Positions 48,601 to 56,968 of a DNA stretch of 64,000 nucleotides are shown piece after piece. Both the position numbers and the translations under genes were made by a program. Numbering within the stretch: the first letter of the stretch is position 1; each line of letters starts with the position of its first letter. Under the pieces are notes generated by a model that did not search any database, was not told the origin of the DNA, and saw nothing but the letters and a program-made list of their open reading frames with translations. This DNA is from an uncultured Nitrosomonas sp. (GTDB lineage: Bacteria > Pseudomonadota > Gammaproteobacteria > Burkholderiales > Nitrosomonadaceae). The stretch lies in contig CASDLT010000038.1 in the NCBI GenBank assembly GCA_949281375.1, positions 62,001 to 126,000 on the forward strand. Reading direction: 5' to 3'.

Positions 48601-49560
48601 GGGAGATCCGACAATTAAATCATCATAGCCATCGCCATTGATATCGCCCGCGGTACTGACCGATTTGCCTAAATTATCATACTCAGCTGCGCCATCCATG
48701 CGAAAACCATTACTGCCATTCAGACTAGACAAATCGATCGCGGTATCAAAACCCGAAGCTTTACCGAACACGACGTAGCTGGAGCCGGAATTCTTGCCGT
48801 TCGGATTAACATAAGGAGCACCGACAATCACATCATCAAAGCCGTCACCATTAACGTCTCCAGCATCACTAACTGAAGAACCTGCTCCATCAAGGCTGTA
48901 TAAATCGATTCCTGCATCAAAACCGGATGCTTTGCCGAAAACGATGTAGCTGCTGCCAGCACCAGGAACACCGATAATCAAATCATCAAAACCATCCCCA
49001 TTGACATCCCCCGCAGTGCTGACTGAACTGCCCAAATAATAACCTACTGACCCGCCCTCTAGTCTAAAACCGTTATTGCCATCCAGGCTGGATAAATCCA
49101 AAGCAGCTTCAAAACCTGAGGTTCTGCCAAATATGACATAACTGGTACCGTATCCTAACGGTCCGTAACGATAATAACCTCCACCCGCCATTGGATCGCC
49201 GACAATCAAATCATCAAGACCATCGCCGTTGATATCTCCAGCCGTGCTGACGGAGGTACCTGCACTACTGGTCTGACCCGTCGGTGAATGGCCATCGAGA
49301 CGAAAACCGTTACTACCATTCAGATTGGACAAATTCATCGTGGCTTCAAAACCGGAAGCTTTGCCGAACACCACATAACTCGCGCCTGAAAAGAGCCCGT
49401 TCGAATTGTCCCGAGGCGCGCCGATAATCAAATCATCAAAGCCGTCCCCATTGACATCCCCGGCATTGCTAACGGATGTACCTGAATGATCATTCTTTGC
49501 TACTCCATCCAGCCGAAAACCGTTGTTACCGTCAAGATTAGCAAGACTAAGCACTGTCAT
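45658..49560 (-). CDS. Large FG-GAP repeat protein with two RTX-type calcium-binding modules
   Basis: 1300 residues from ATG 49558-49560 (ribosome site GGGAGG). No N-terminal signal peptide. Residues about 1-480 hold seven FG-GAP repeats (typical unit 'GDVNGDGFDDLIIGAP' followed by 'SSYVVFGKASGF'), then an RTX-like segment ('GTVDDDILTG', 'GGADTFQGDAGDD') and a 'LRDLSDTTDTFTVNG' module to about 650. The plan is repeated: seven FG-GAP repeats (653-1127), RTX ('GGADVFSGGAGVD') and the same module to the end. FG-GAP repeats build calcium-binding beta-propellers, so this predicts two seven-bladed propellers. The RTX repeats and lack of signal peptide suggest type I secretion; no such exporter is in this window. 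Confidence 0.92.
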   Translation of the reverse strand: MTVLSLANLDGNNGFRLDGVAKNDHSGTSVSNAGDVNGDGFDDLIIGAPRDNSNGLFSGASYVVFGKASGFEATMNLSNLNGSNGFRLDGHSPTGQTSSAGTSVSTAGDINGDGLDDLIVGDPMAGGGYYRYGPLGYGTSYVIFGRTSGFEAALDLSSLDGNNGFRLEGGSVGYYLGSSVSTAGDVNGDGFDDLIIGVPGAGSSYIVFGKASGFDAGIDLYSLDGAGSSVSDAGDVNGDGFDDVIVGAPYVNPNGKNSGSSYVVFGKASGFDTAIDLSSLNGSNGFRMDGAAEYDNLGKSVSTAGDINGDGYDDLIVGSPGADLNGNESGSSYVVFGQASGFDAAINLTSLNGSNGFRLDGGVEFGRVGTSVSTAGDVNGDGFDDLIIGAPFIGYDSQGIFGASYVMFGKVSGFDAVINLASMDDSDGFRLEGEPSGTVSTAGDINDDGFDDLIVGASGADPNGDESGSSFVIFGRSEFTTKTVYTGTVDDDILTGTTTAERFEAGDGNDRMIGRGGADTFQGDAGDDSIFVRDLNFQSVDGGTGTDTLELAGPKLKLNLAEVRGAIKDIEVIDLTGVEFPGTGANTLTLTLQDLRDLSDTTDTFTVNGNDGDHIFGLADGWVDEGKDGDFEIFTNSGTTLRVNSAVSTDFSARNAISLGSLDGSDGVRLVGVNNGDQPSSVSNAGDINGDGVDDVIVGALSASSPNGDFSGSSYVVFGKTSGFNAALELSSLDGHNGFRMDGVKEKDFLGSSVSSAGDINGDGFDDLIIAAEFASYAVFGKASGFEAVTDLSHLDGHNGFRMEGVAEMDQLLRSVSNAGDINADGFDDLIVGASGNDSNISSYVVFGKATGFEAAIDLGGLDGTNGFRLDGAGFSVSNAGDINGDGFADLIVGTPDGSSNGYRSGTSYVFFGKASGFSATMDLSSLDGSNGFRLDGLNTFDYFGLSVSTAGDMNGDGFDDMIIGAPRSSPNGTSSGSSFVVFGKAAGFSAEMDLTNLDGNNGFRVDGLNADDKLGCSVSSAGDINGDGFDDLIIGAYGADPIGGTFPSAGSSYMIFGRASGFSAALDLSNLDSSTGIRLDGAVIGDQSGTSVSGAGDVDGDGYDDLIIGAPELYSNGSSYIVFGSSDFGGGVLLPTIPGTTGDDVLRGTAAAEIFDAADGNDLLIGRGGADVFSGGAGVDQIKVPDLNFASIDGGTGADILHLDGKDLHLDLANLGDKIHGIETICLFGRGDNTLTLTADSVLDLSDTSNTLILHGNAGDHVTVQDDGWVDGGVKGFYHSYIHDDAVLLVGANLTIDFG

Positions 49561-49791
49561 GGTTGAAACCTCCCTTAAAAATTCTCTGCTAGGCACTTAT
49601 CGCCGCGTTCCTGCTAGCGCAGGATCTCCGTACATTTCAAGTTTAATCGATATCCGTGGATGGATGCTGCCAACGTATCGAATGATGCGATGAAACTTAT
49701 CGCTCGATTCACGCACAAAAAATACACACCAGTGGGATAAAATAATATCCAGCTATTTTCACATTTGTCATTCATCATCGAGGAGTCATTT

Positions 49792-50331
49792 ATGCGCATT
49801 ATGCTAACCGCCATCGCCATTCTATTGGCCAATCCCGCATTTGCCTGCAACAGCACGCTGTTGGATCAGAATTTCCGCAAGCTCGCCGCAGAAGAAACGG
49901 TCAATCTTTGCCAGGCTTATGCCGGCAAGGTCGTGCTGGTGGTCAACACTGCCAGCAAATGCGGTTACACACCGCAATACGAAGGACTGGAACAATTGTT
50001 TGAAAAATACCAATCCAAGGGACTGGTAGTTCTGGGCTTTCCCTCCAATGATTTCATGGGTCAGGAGCCCGGCACCGAAACGGAAATTCAGGATTTCTGC
50101 CGGCTCACCTATGACGTCAAATTTCCAATGTTTGAAAAAACACCGGTAAAAAAAGACCATGCGCATCCTTTTTATGCTCAACTGGCCGAATTGTCGGGTA
50201 CCTATCCAACCTGGAATTTCCAGAAGTACCTGATCGGGCGCGACGGCAAGTACATCACCTTTTTTACGCCGCATACCAAGCCTTCTGATCCGATGGTGAT
50301 CACCGCGATCGAACAAGCATTACAGCAATAA
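49792..50331 (+). CDS. Glutathione peroxidase family protein, periplasmic
   Basis: 179 residues from ATG 49792, preceded by GAGGAG; a longer frame from 49765 is not supported. The signal peptide 'LTAIAILLANPAFACN' suggests export. The peroxidatic residue is Cys, not Sec, in 'NTASKCGYTPQY'. Trp/Asn are in 'YPTWNFQKYL'. The usual NQF motif reads 'FPSNDFMGQEPG', so the position of the classical catalytic Gln is Asp, as in a subset of bacterial members. It reduces peroxides. The next gene starts 5 bp downstream. Confidence 0.92.
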   Translation: MRIMLTAIAILLANPAFACNSTLLDQNFRKLAAEETVNLCQAYAGKVVLVVNTASKCGYTPQYEGLEQLFEKYQSKGLVVLGFPSNDFMGQEPGTETEIQDFCRLTYDVKFPMFEKTPVKKDHAHPFYAQLAELSGTYPTWNFQKYLIGRDGKYITFFTPHTKPSDPMVITAIEQALQQ

Positions 50332-50336
50332 ACCCA

Positions 50337-50966
50337 ATGAAAGAGTCATCTTCTCAGCCACCCGCCGCACCTGATTCTTCCGCTGAAGAAAAGCCGGAAA
50401 TCGGCTTGGGATCGATTTTCGGTCTGGCGTTATTCTTAGGGTTAATGATAGGCGCCGCGACCGACAAATCGCATATTCTGCCGGCCACAGCGATTTGCGC
50501 CATCATTCTATATACCAATCGGCATAAAATCGCTGCTCAGGATATTCCTAATCCGGCAAACCCCGACGCTTCTCCCGCCCCAAAGATTTATTACGCTTGG
50601 CCAGAGTCCAAACAATATGCGGTAACCATCTCGGCGGTTCCCTATCAACAAGCGATCCAGCAACTGGCGCATGAAAATCCGGTTAATCCGGATTCCACCG
50701 GGACAAAAAAACGTTATTTTCTGGCGCTGCTTGAGCCGGTCAACGATAATCCTTACGACGACAACGTCATCCGCGTCGATATTGGCGAACATACCGTGGG
50801 CTATTTATCGTATGATCAGGCACAGCGTTTTCGCAAATTATTGAAAAATCATCAACTCTCGAATCAAATTACTACCTGCATGGCTGTGCTGATCGAGAAT
50901 ACTGAACCCCAGACTGACCAGAACGTGCGGTATGGGATCAAACTAGATCTTGCGCTGCCATCATGA
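50337..50966 (+). CDS. Membrane protein with HIRAN-like domain
   Basis: 209 residues. A polar start is followed by two hydrophobic segments (about 25-60, 'SIFGLALFLGLMIGAATD' and 'ILPATAICAIILYTN') and a soluble C-terminal region. Residues ~120-190 read like a HIRAN domain: 'LLEPVNDNPYDDNVIRVD' then 'HTVGYLSYDQAQRF'. HIRAN domains bind DNA ends in helicases but also occur alone. Its role at a membrane is unknown. It forms a unit with the glutathione peroxidase gene, 5 bp away. Confidence 0.7.
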   Translation: MKESSSQPPAAPDSSAEEKPEIGLGSIFGLALFLGLMIGAATDKSHILPATAICAIILYTNRHKIAAQDIPNPANPDASPAPKIYYAWPESKQYAVTISAVPYQQAIQQLAHENPVNPDSTGTKKRYFLALLEPVNDNPYDDNVIRVDIGEHTVGYLSYDQAQRFRKLLKNHQLSNQITTCMAVLIENTEPQTDQNVRYGIKLDLALPS

Positions 50967-50987
50967 CAAGGTTGAGCGATGATCATC

Positions 50988-51017
50988 GCCTTAGCCTTAG
51001 CCTTAGCCTTAGCCTTG
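50988..51017 (+). repeat. Hexanucleotide tandem repeat (GCCTTA)4 plus GCCTTG
   Basis: Five head-to-tail six-base units directly after the HIRAN-like gene, the last with one change. Non-coding. Such short repeats can vary in copy number by slippage. It lies between two convergent genes, so no regulatory effect is obvious. Confidence 0.85.
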
Positions 51018-51052
51018 CGGTTTAAATAGTTTTTATCCCATCCGTGTTCATT

Positions 51053-52045
51053 TCATTGACCAATCGGATCGACGCGGAAAGTCTCACCGCAATTGGATTT
51101 GCCCTGTATAGGCGCATTCACGATCAATTTTTCGAGATCGGCATCCTGTGTTAACGCCATCGTCAAGCTCAATTGAATTTCCACCAGCAGATCCTGCTGG
51201 CAGGTCAGCTTGATGCGTTCACGTACCGATGGTCCCAGCACCGCAGCGGCGCGATCCAGGAAATCCGCCGTACGCACCGTTTGCCCGATCCGGCGATTCA
51301 TGAAGTAAGCCATACCAGCGTCATTGAACTGACGGGTTAAATCCACGGCAAAATCAAAATAATCATTCACCGGCCGGGTCTGGCAGACGCCATGTTTATG
51401 CCATTCGTGCCGTTCCAGACAGGAACCCGCAGTCACACTCGGCATGACCTCGGCCAGCGCAGCGCGTGACGCTGAATTTAATGACAGTTGCGGATAATCG
51501 CAGAAATTCTGCTTCTGAGCTTTGACCTCGCCACAAAAACCATACTGTATGCCGCAGGTTCGTTTATTGGGCCACAAGCCATGCAACGTGAAATGCCGCG
51601 CCTGATAGACGTGCGGATCTTTATTCGCGCATTCGGGTTTGTCCGGTTTGGTCTCACAAAAAGCAGGCTGCCAGGAAAGTGCCAGCACGTAACTATCCGC
51701 TTCCCCGGCAACCCCGCATTGGGTATCGCCGCTGGTCGCCTCGGATAACTTTACTTGCCCGCAATCAGCACTGACCCAGCGTTCGCGCGGATGAGCCGAT
51801 GGGACGATGACACGGTACCAATCCGGCTGTTTGGGCCGGTTGGCTTCCAGAAGGGTGTAATCGCTACCGGCTTGAATCTGGAGGTTGTCCGGATTGGTAA
51901 GATTATTTTTTGAGACATACGCAGGGCAAGCCTGCTGCGCTGACAATACGCCTGTCGCTTTGGCAGCCCACGGCGTTTGAGCATAACAGATCATCAATAC
52001 GAGAATGACAGTATCCCGGACACATGATTTTTTTGAATATGGCAT
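51053..52045 (-). CDS. Secreted RNase T2-family ribonuclease with N-terminal SH3-like part
   Basis: 330 residues from ATG 52043-52045, fixed by AAGGAGGGG. Signal peptide 'VILVLMICYAQTPWAAKA'. Residues ~45-110 look like a bacterial SH3-type fold ('DYTLLEANRPKQPDWYRV'). The RNase T2 domain has both catalytic segments, 'FTLHGLWPN' (CAS I) and 'ERHEWHKHGVC' (CAS II), with paired Cys for disulfides. It degrades RNA in the periplasm or outside. No neighbouring co-directional gene. Confidence 0.92.
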   Translation of the reverse strand: MPYSKKSCVRDTVILVLMICYAQTPWAAKATGVLSAQQACPAYVSKNNLTNPDNLQIQAGSDYTLLEANRPKQPDWYRVIVPSAHPRERWVSADCGQVKLSEATSGDTQCGVAGEADSYVLALSWQPAFCETKPDKPECANKDPHVYQARHFTLHGLWPNKRTCGIQYGFCGEVKAQKQNFCDYPQLSLNSASRAALAEVMPSVTAGSCLERHEWHKHGVCQTRPVNDYFDFAVDLTRQFNDAGMAYFMNRRIGQTVRTADFLDRAAAVLGPSVRERIKLTCQQDLLVEIQLSLTMALTQDADLEKLIVNAPIQGKSNCGETFRVDPIGQ

Positions 52046-52273
52046 TGATTTTCCCCTCCTTGGCAAAGTGATTTGCCTGCAAGACTGGCAGCTTACCATT
52101 CATGGACATGATGAATAAAGCTGTGACACTCAGCGCTCTCCAGCAGGTACAAAAATTCATTGCGTCAGGATGATGAAATCAGGCAACAAGAAAAACGCAG
52201 CGTCAGAGCCTTCCAGCAGATTGTATGATCCGCAGACATGGCTGGCAGCGCATCAACGTCATGAAACGAATGC

Positions 52274-52840
52274 TCAGTGGTTTTTTTGAGCTTCCAGATC
52301 GAAAATATAGTGATACAGCAGTTCGTATTCTTTTTTGGTTTGATGGGCAAATAATGGATCATTTCGGACCTTCACGGCCTTTTCGATCGCATTCCATTCC
52401 TGATCGGAAAACACCTTGTTCATCAGAGGATAAATGTATTCATTTTCCTTATGAATATGCTGTTTCTGCAATGCAATGTAATGACGAGCGGTTTCCAGGA
52501 GCTGATGGGCTGGCACGATGCAATCTTCCGCCGCCATATTGAATAATTCATAAATAGTATTTGTGGCCTGAAGGATTTGTCGATGTTCAGACTTGAGCTG
52601 CTCAATCAGCGGGCATTCTTTGACATCTTTCTGTTGCAGCCTGCAAAAAATGACATCTTCCGTCGGATGATGCCATTTGTCCGGATAGTCGTGAACATAA
52701 TCCAGCGCACTCAGGATCACGGTCAGATCGGCATCCTCGCGACTGTTATGCTCATAACATTCGATTTCATGACTCAGGCAATTCAATAAGCGCTGCAGAT
52801 GATAATGATCGGTATGAAGCTGACGTTGAACGGTGTGCAT
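52274..52840 (-). CDS. Hemerythrin-domain protein
   Basis: 188 residues from ATG 52838-52840, with GGAGGA just upstream; an ATG at 52852 is also in frame. Di-iron ligands of the hemerythrin HHE fold are recognisable: 'LHTDHYHLQRLL', 'WHHPTEDVIF', 'KSEHRQIL' and 'QKQHIHKENEYIYP'. It may sense or store oxygen, nitric oxide or iron. NO handling would be apt for a nitrifier, but that is inference. Stands alone. Confidence 0.88.
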   Translation of the reverse strand: MHTVQRQLHTDHYHLQRLLNCLSHEIECYEHNSREDADLTVILSALDYVHDYPDKWHHPTEDVIFCRLQQKDVKECPLIEQLKSEHRQILQATNTIYELFNMAAEDCIVPAHQLLETARHYIALQKQHIHKENEYIYPLMNKVFSDQEWNAIEKAVKVRNDPLFAHQTKKEYELLYHYIFDLEAQKNH

Positions 52841-52966
52841 AGCATCCTCCATGACTCAACCTTGATTGACAGACCATAACAGAACTTAATTCATGATTTA
52901 TTGCGAATGATCAAAGAAACCGAAACGGGAGTCTCAGCTCCCGTTTAGACGTTCTGCAATGTAAAA

Positions 52967-53242
52967 TTATGCCTCCATTTCTTTTCTGCGTAGCGTTACA
53001 AATCCCAACAACCCCAAACTGGCTAACAGCATGAGATAGATTCCAGGGTCGGGAACGGACCGTGGAGGCGCTTCCAACGATTTGACCAGAATCATTGATA
53101 CCTTGCGCACTGTTTGACGTCCCCCCCAAACTGCCCAATCCTTGAATTGACCAATCGGCGTGTGCCCTGAAGGGAATTGATAGCAAAAAAACACTAATAA
53201 GAAAAATAACGATATGACTGCATCCTGATCGCTGAAAATCAT
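52967..53242 (-). pseudogene. Frameshifted HAF-repeat / PEP-CTERM protein
   Basis: The frame opened by ATG 53240-53242 (ribosome site GGGGAGG) ends in a PEP-CTERM tail: 'VPDPGIYLMLLASLGLL' then an Arg/Lys-rich end (52973-53060). But the middle of this frame is not recognisable, whereas the shifted frame over about 53050-53210 reads a signal peptide ending 'RAHADWS' and a HAF repeat, 'GLGSLGGTSNSAQGINDSGQ' then IVG. The original protein thus needs two frame changes, one near the start and one before the tail, and most of its repeats are deleted. The remaining frame is still 91 codons long, so a product could be made. PEP-CTERM proteins are sorted by exosortase. Confidence 0.7.
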
Positions 53243-53639
53243 GATGACCTCCCCAAAATTTGTTTTTTGAATGAACGGCATGATGAAAAGCTAGGCCACC
53301 CCTCGGGTATCCATGCTTTTTAAGCACGGATAATTGCTAAATAGGGTATGAAGAAAGGAGCTACTAATGACTGAGACATTCCAGGAAACTATTTTAAAAA
53401 GCAGTGAAAAAAGATTCTATAAAAAGCCTAATCAAGGGACGGCTAACTGTTAGTAAGAAATACTGGACTCGTTTCCGGAGGATTGCCGTTTAAAGCAACC
53501 ACACTATTCTGATCTGGAATTGGTTTGATTATTCCATCGCCGATGGAAAGAATTCTGTTTTACTCATTTCAAAACAGGTCTAGACAGATGAACGTTGCCT
53601 TTCATTATCAAATGAGTTTCTTGTACAGAAAGCGCAATA
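53243..53639. other. Intergenic region, no gene seen
   Basis: 397 bp between the start of the broken PEP-CTERM gene and the purC stop. A+T-rich. An in-frame GTG at 53327 could extend the HAF frame but has no ribosome site. Nothing else recognised. Confidence 0.4.
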
Positions 53640-54551
53640 TCACTCACCAGACTTCGAATGATTCCCCACCAGCAACCGCAGTGCTTCCTGATATTTTTCC
53701 ACGGTCTGTCGCAAAACGTCTTGCGGCAATTCGGGTGCAGGCGCTTTTTTGTTCCAATCCTGCTGCTCGAGCCAGTCCCGTACGAACTGTTTATCGAAGC
53801 TTGGTGGATTCTGCCCTGCCCGATATTGACCGGCGGGCCAGAAACGGGAGGAATCGGGCGTCAGCACTTCATCGATCAGATACAGTTCACCTGCTTCATC
53901 CAAGCCGAATTCAAACTTGGTGTCGGCAATGATGATTCCGCGAGACAAGGCATAATCAGCGGCTTCGGTGTAAAGCTGGATGGCTTTGTGGCTGATTTTG
54001 TCCGTCAGCTCCTTGCCGAGTTGTTTTTCTACTTCATCCAGAGAAATGTTTTCATCGTGTGCACCCGCTGGCGCTTTGGTCGAAGGTGTGAAAATTGCGC
54101 CTCCCGGTAATTGTTCTGCGAGCTTCAGTCCCGGCGGCAATGGAATCCCGCAAATCGCACCGGTTCGTTGATAATCCTTCCATCCGGAGCCGATCACGTA
54201 CCCGCGTACGATGACTTCGATCGGCAAGGGCGTCAGGCGTCGAATGACAAAAGCCCGATCAAGCACTTGTTCACGCTCGTCAGCGGCAACCACAGACGCC
54301 GGTGCAATACCCGTCAAATGGTTTGGCATGATGTGCGCAAGCCTGTCGAACCAGAACTGCGACAGCGCAGTGAGGATTTTTCCTTTTTCAGGTACCGCGG
54401 TCGGCAGAATCACATCGAATGCCGACAGGCGATCGGTTTGCACGATCAGCAGTTTATCGGCGTCAACGGCGTAAATATCACGGACTTTGCCGCGATGCAA
54501 AAATGGCAAGCTTTTGAGTGTGGTTTCGAATAATGCGGATGACAAGGTCAT
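53640..54551 (-). CDS. purC: Phosphoribosylaminoimidazole-succinocarboxamide synthase (SAICAR synthase)
   Basis: 303 residues, the longer form found in many proteobacteria and yeast. N-terminal '[19 protein letters not shown]' and '[11 protein letters not shown]', then '[16 protein letters not shown]' and '[19 protein letters not shown]', '[14 protein letters not shown]'. It condenses CAIR with aspartate. Last gene of purE-purK-purC, 12 bp after purK. Confidence 0.98.
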   Translation of the reverse strand: MTLSSALFETTLKSLPFLHRGKVRDIYAVDADKLLIVQTDRLSAFDVILPTAVPEKGKILTALSQFWFDRLAHIMPNHLTGIAPASVVAADEREQVLDRAFVIRRLTPLPIEVIVRGYVIGSGWKDYQRTGAICGIPLPPGLKLAEQLPGGAIFTPSTKAPAGAHDENISLDEVEKQLGKELTDKISHKAIQLYTEAADYALSRGIIIADTKFEFGLDEAGELYLIDEVLTPDSSRFWPAGQYRAGQNPPSFDKQFVRDWLEQQDWNKKAPAPELPQDVLRQTVEKYQEALRLLVGNHSKSGE

Positions 54552-54563
54552 GGATTTCTGAAA

Positions 54564-55697
54564 TTAATGGCGTTGTAGCTGTTTTTTGATGAGAATGGCC
54601 TGCTGGAGCGCTTCGTCAACGTCAGTCCCCAATACGGTGAAATGTCCCATTTTGCGCCCCGGCCGTGCGTCGGTTTTTCCATAGAGGTGCAGTTTTGCCG
54701 TGGTACATTGCAAAATCACGTTCCAGTCGGGCGTGCCATTTTGCCAAAGTTCACCCAACAGGTTGACCATTACCGCGGCGCTGTGCTGTGTAGTTTCTCC
54801 CAGCGGAAGATTGCATAGTGTGCGAACTTGCTGCTCAAACTGCGACGTAATGCAGGCGTCGATCGAGTAATGCCCGCTGTTATGTGGCCTGGGTGCGATC
54901 TCATTGACCAGAAGTTCATCATCCTGCAAGACGAAAAATTCCACGCAGAGCACGCCCAGATAATTCAACCGCTCAGCCACCCGACAAGCAACCGCCTGAG
55001 CCTGCTGCGCCAGAGCAGGGGGAATTCGCGCCGGCACGATGCTGATATCCAGTATGCCATTGACATGCTGATTCTCGGCAACGGGAAAGTTCTTGATTTC
55101 GCCATCACTGCCACGCGCCACAACTACTGAAATCTCGCGCTGCAACGGCATGAATTTCTCCAGTACGCAGATCGGATGACTCAACTGCGCATATGCTGCC
55201 GTTAAATCTGCCTGATGATTCACCGATTTCTGGCCTTTGCCATCATAACCAAACTGGCTGACCTTCAAAATGCCCGGCAGTAAACGGGTGATGGTCTGAT
55301 CGGCATGATCGGATGGCTGCTGAATGACCGCAAACGGCGCAACCGCGAAACCGTTATCACGCAAAAATTGCTTTTCCAGAACCCGGTTTTGCGCAATCGA
55401 CACGCTACGGGCATCAGGAGTCACCGCACAACGCTCGCTTAATCGACGCAGCGATGCGGCCGGAATGTTTTCAAACTCGGTGGTAATGGCTACGCATTTG
55501 TCGGCCAGCCTGCCGAGCGCCGCCTCATCGTCATAATCGGCACAGATCGTGTAGTCGGCGCTTCGTCCCGCTGGATTATCTGCGGCCGGATCCAAAACGG
55601 CAACCTGATATCCCATGCGCTGCGCAGCTGCCACAAACATGCGCCCAAGCTGCCCGCCTCCCAGCACGCCGAGCACTGCTCCGGGCAGGACGCGCAT
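54564..55697 (-). CDS. purK: N5-carboxyaminoimidazole ribonucleotide synthase
   Basis: 377 residues of the ATP-grasp fold. 'LGVLGGGQLGRMFVAAAQRM' at the start, 'GILKVSQFGYDGKGQ' in the middle and 'NEIAPRPHNSGHYSIDA' toward the end are PurK signatures. It carboxylates AIR using ATP and bicarbonate; PurE then moves the carboxyl group. Its ATG overlaps the purE stop by one base (TAATG). Confidence 0.98.
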   Translation of the reverse strand: MRVLPGAVLGVLGGGQLGRMFVAAAQRMGYQVAVLDPAADNPAGRSADYTICADYDDEAALGRLADKCVAITTEFENIPAASLRRLSERCAVTPDARSVSIAQNRVLEKQFLRDNGFAVAPFAVIQQPSDHADQTITRLLPGILKVSQFGYDGKGQKSVNHQADLTAAYAQLSHPICVLEKFMPLQREISVVVARGSDGEIKNFPVAENQHVNGILDISIVPARIPPALAQQAQAVACRVAERLNYLGVLCVEFFVLQDDELLVNEIAPRPHNSGHYSIDACITSQFEQQVRTLCNLPLGETTQHSAAVMVNLLGELWQNGTPDWNVILQCTTAKLHLYGKTDARPGRKMGHFTVLGTDVDEALQQAILIKKQLQRH

Positions 55698-56185
55698 TAT
55701 GCTGGTAACTCAGCAGACAGTACCGATTCAGTTTGTTTTTTCCGGTAATCGTCAAGCTGTGCGCTCAATTCACTGTTACTGATCGCCAGCAATTCAACCG
55801 CGAACAGCCCGGCATTGGCTGCTCCCGCTATTCCGATCGCAAAGGTCGCGACAGGAATTCCCTTCGGCATTTGCACGATGGACAGCAATGAATCCAGCCC
55901 TTGCAGATGCTGGGAATTAACCGGAACTCCAAGCACCGGCAACGTCGTCTTTGCAGCGATCATTCCAGGCAGATGCGCTGCACCGCCGGCGCCGGCAATG
56001 ATGCATTTGATGCCACGCGGTTTGGTCTCTTCGGCGAATTGAAACATCAGATCCGGCGTGCGATGCGCAGAAACCACCTTGGTTTCGTAAGCAATCGAAA
56101 ATTCTTCCAAGATAGCCACCGCATGTTTCATCACATCCCAGTCACTTTTGCTGCCCATTACTACGCTAATCAGTGGTTTAATCAT
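55697..56185 (-). CDS. purE: N5-carboxyaminoimidazole ribonucleotide mutase
   Basis: 162 residues. '[15 protein letters not shown]' at the start and '[14 protein letters not shown]' with the catalytic His, plus '[17 protein letters not shown]', identify class I PurE. First gene of the purE-purK-purC unit; the promoter should lie in the A+T-rich 56186-56425 stretch shared with the divergent exbD. Confidence 0.98.
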   Translation of the reverse strand: MIKPLISVVMGSKSDWDVMKHAVAILEEFSIAYETKVVSAHRTPDLMFQFAEETKPRGIKCIIAGAGGAAHLPGMIAAKTTLPVLGVPVNSQHLQGLDSLLSIVQMPKGIPVATFAIGIAGAANAGLFAVELLAISNSELSAQLDDYRKKQTESVLSAELPA

Positions 56186-56425
56186 TCGAGTCTAGTTCAT
56201 CAGAGTTTGTCAAGGCGAGCGCCGCGAGTGATTACATCTGCATCGCACGACCGATATTTTATAAGACCGCGCAATAATTGTATTATTTTTTCGTCAGGTT
56301 TTAATAATAATCCTCATCGATCGTATTATACTAACGGGCGCTTGACATTGCGTTAATGAGTATTCAGCATTTCTGGGGCGTGATTTTCTTTCATTGATAT
56401 TTCTTGAGAAACAGCGATACGTGCT

Positions 56426-56878
56426 ATGAACTTTCAACGAGGTAAACAAAACGACGAACCCGAAATCAATTTGGTTCCGATGATTGATGTATTGCTCGTC
56501 ATATTGATTTTCCTGGTCGTTACGACAACGTATTCAAAATTTGCCGAACTCGAAATCAATTTGCCGCAAGCCAGTGGAGAAGAAGTCGACAAGAATACTC
56601 AAAAACCTGGCAGTATCGACATTACCGTCAGCGCCGGCGGGGACTATACCATCAACCTGACTCCCATCGCATCCGCCAGCATCGAAGCCTTGCGGGATTC
56701 GCTCCGTTCCGCTGCCGAAAATCTAACGGATCCGTTTATCATCATCAACGCCGATGCCAAGGCCACTCATCAGTCCGTTATCACGATCATGGAAGCTGCC
56801 CGTCTGGCAGGATACAATAAAATCACCTTTACGACAGAGACTGACCGCACTGCCCAGCCATCAGCCAAACCAAAATAA
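56426..56878 (+). CDS. ExbD/TolR-family biopolymer transport protein (orphan)
   Basis: 150 residues. A short cytoplasmic start, one membrane helix 'MIDVLLVILIFLVVTTTY' with the key Asp in 'PMIDVLL', then a periplasmic domain. ExbD works with ExbB to use proton motive force for TonB or similar systems. No exbB-like gene lies next to it: neighbours are purE (divergent) and sodB. The partner would have to be elsewhere. Confidence 0.9.
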   Translation: MNFQRGKQNDEPEINLVPMIDVLLVILIFLVVTTTYSKFAELEINLPQASGEEVDKNTQKPGSIDITVSAGGDYTINLTPIASASIEALRDSLRSAAENLTDPFIIINADAKATHQSVITIMEAARLAGYNKITFTTETDRTAQPSAKPK

Positions 56879-56968
56879 TACCATTCATAACCCAGGCGAG
56901 CATTGATGGCCAAGAATTACATTCGCCGCGCACTTTATTTACTCAACACATTCCTTAAGGAGAACATC

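Noticed and set aside
45700-49560. Regularly spaced, near-identical DNA segments resembling a CRISPR or satellite array
   Set aside because: The periodicity (roughly 180-240 bp) is explained by FG-GAP protein repeats in one open frame, with no short direct repeats separated by unique spacers.
50988-51017. GCCTTA repeats as a telomere-like or origin iteron element
   Set aside because: Too short, no associated replication protein or DnaA-box cluster, and the sequence is in the middle of a chromosomal gene context.
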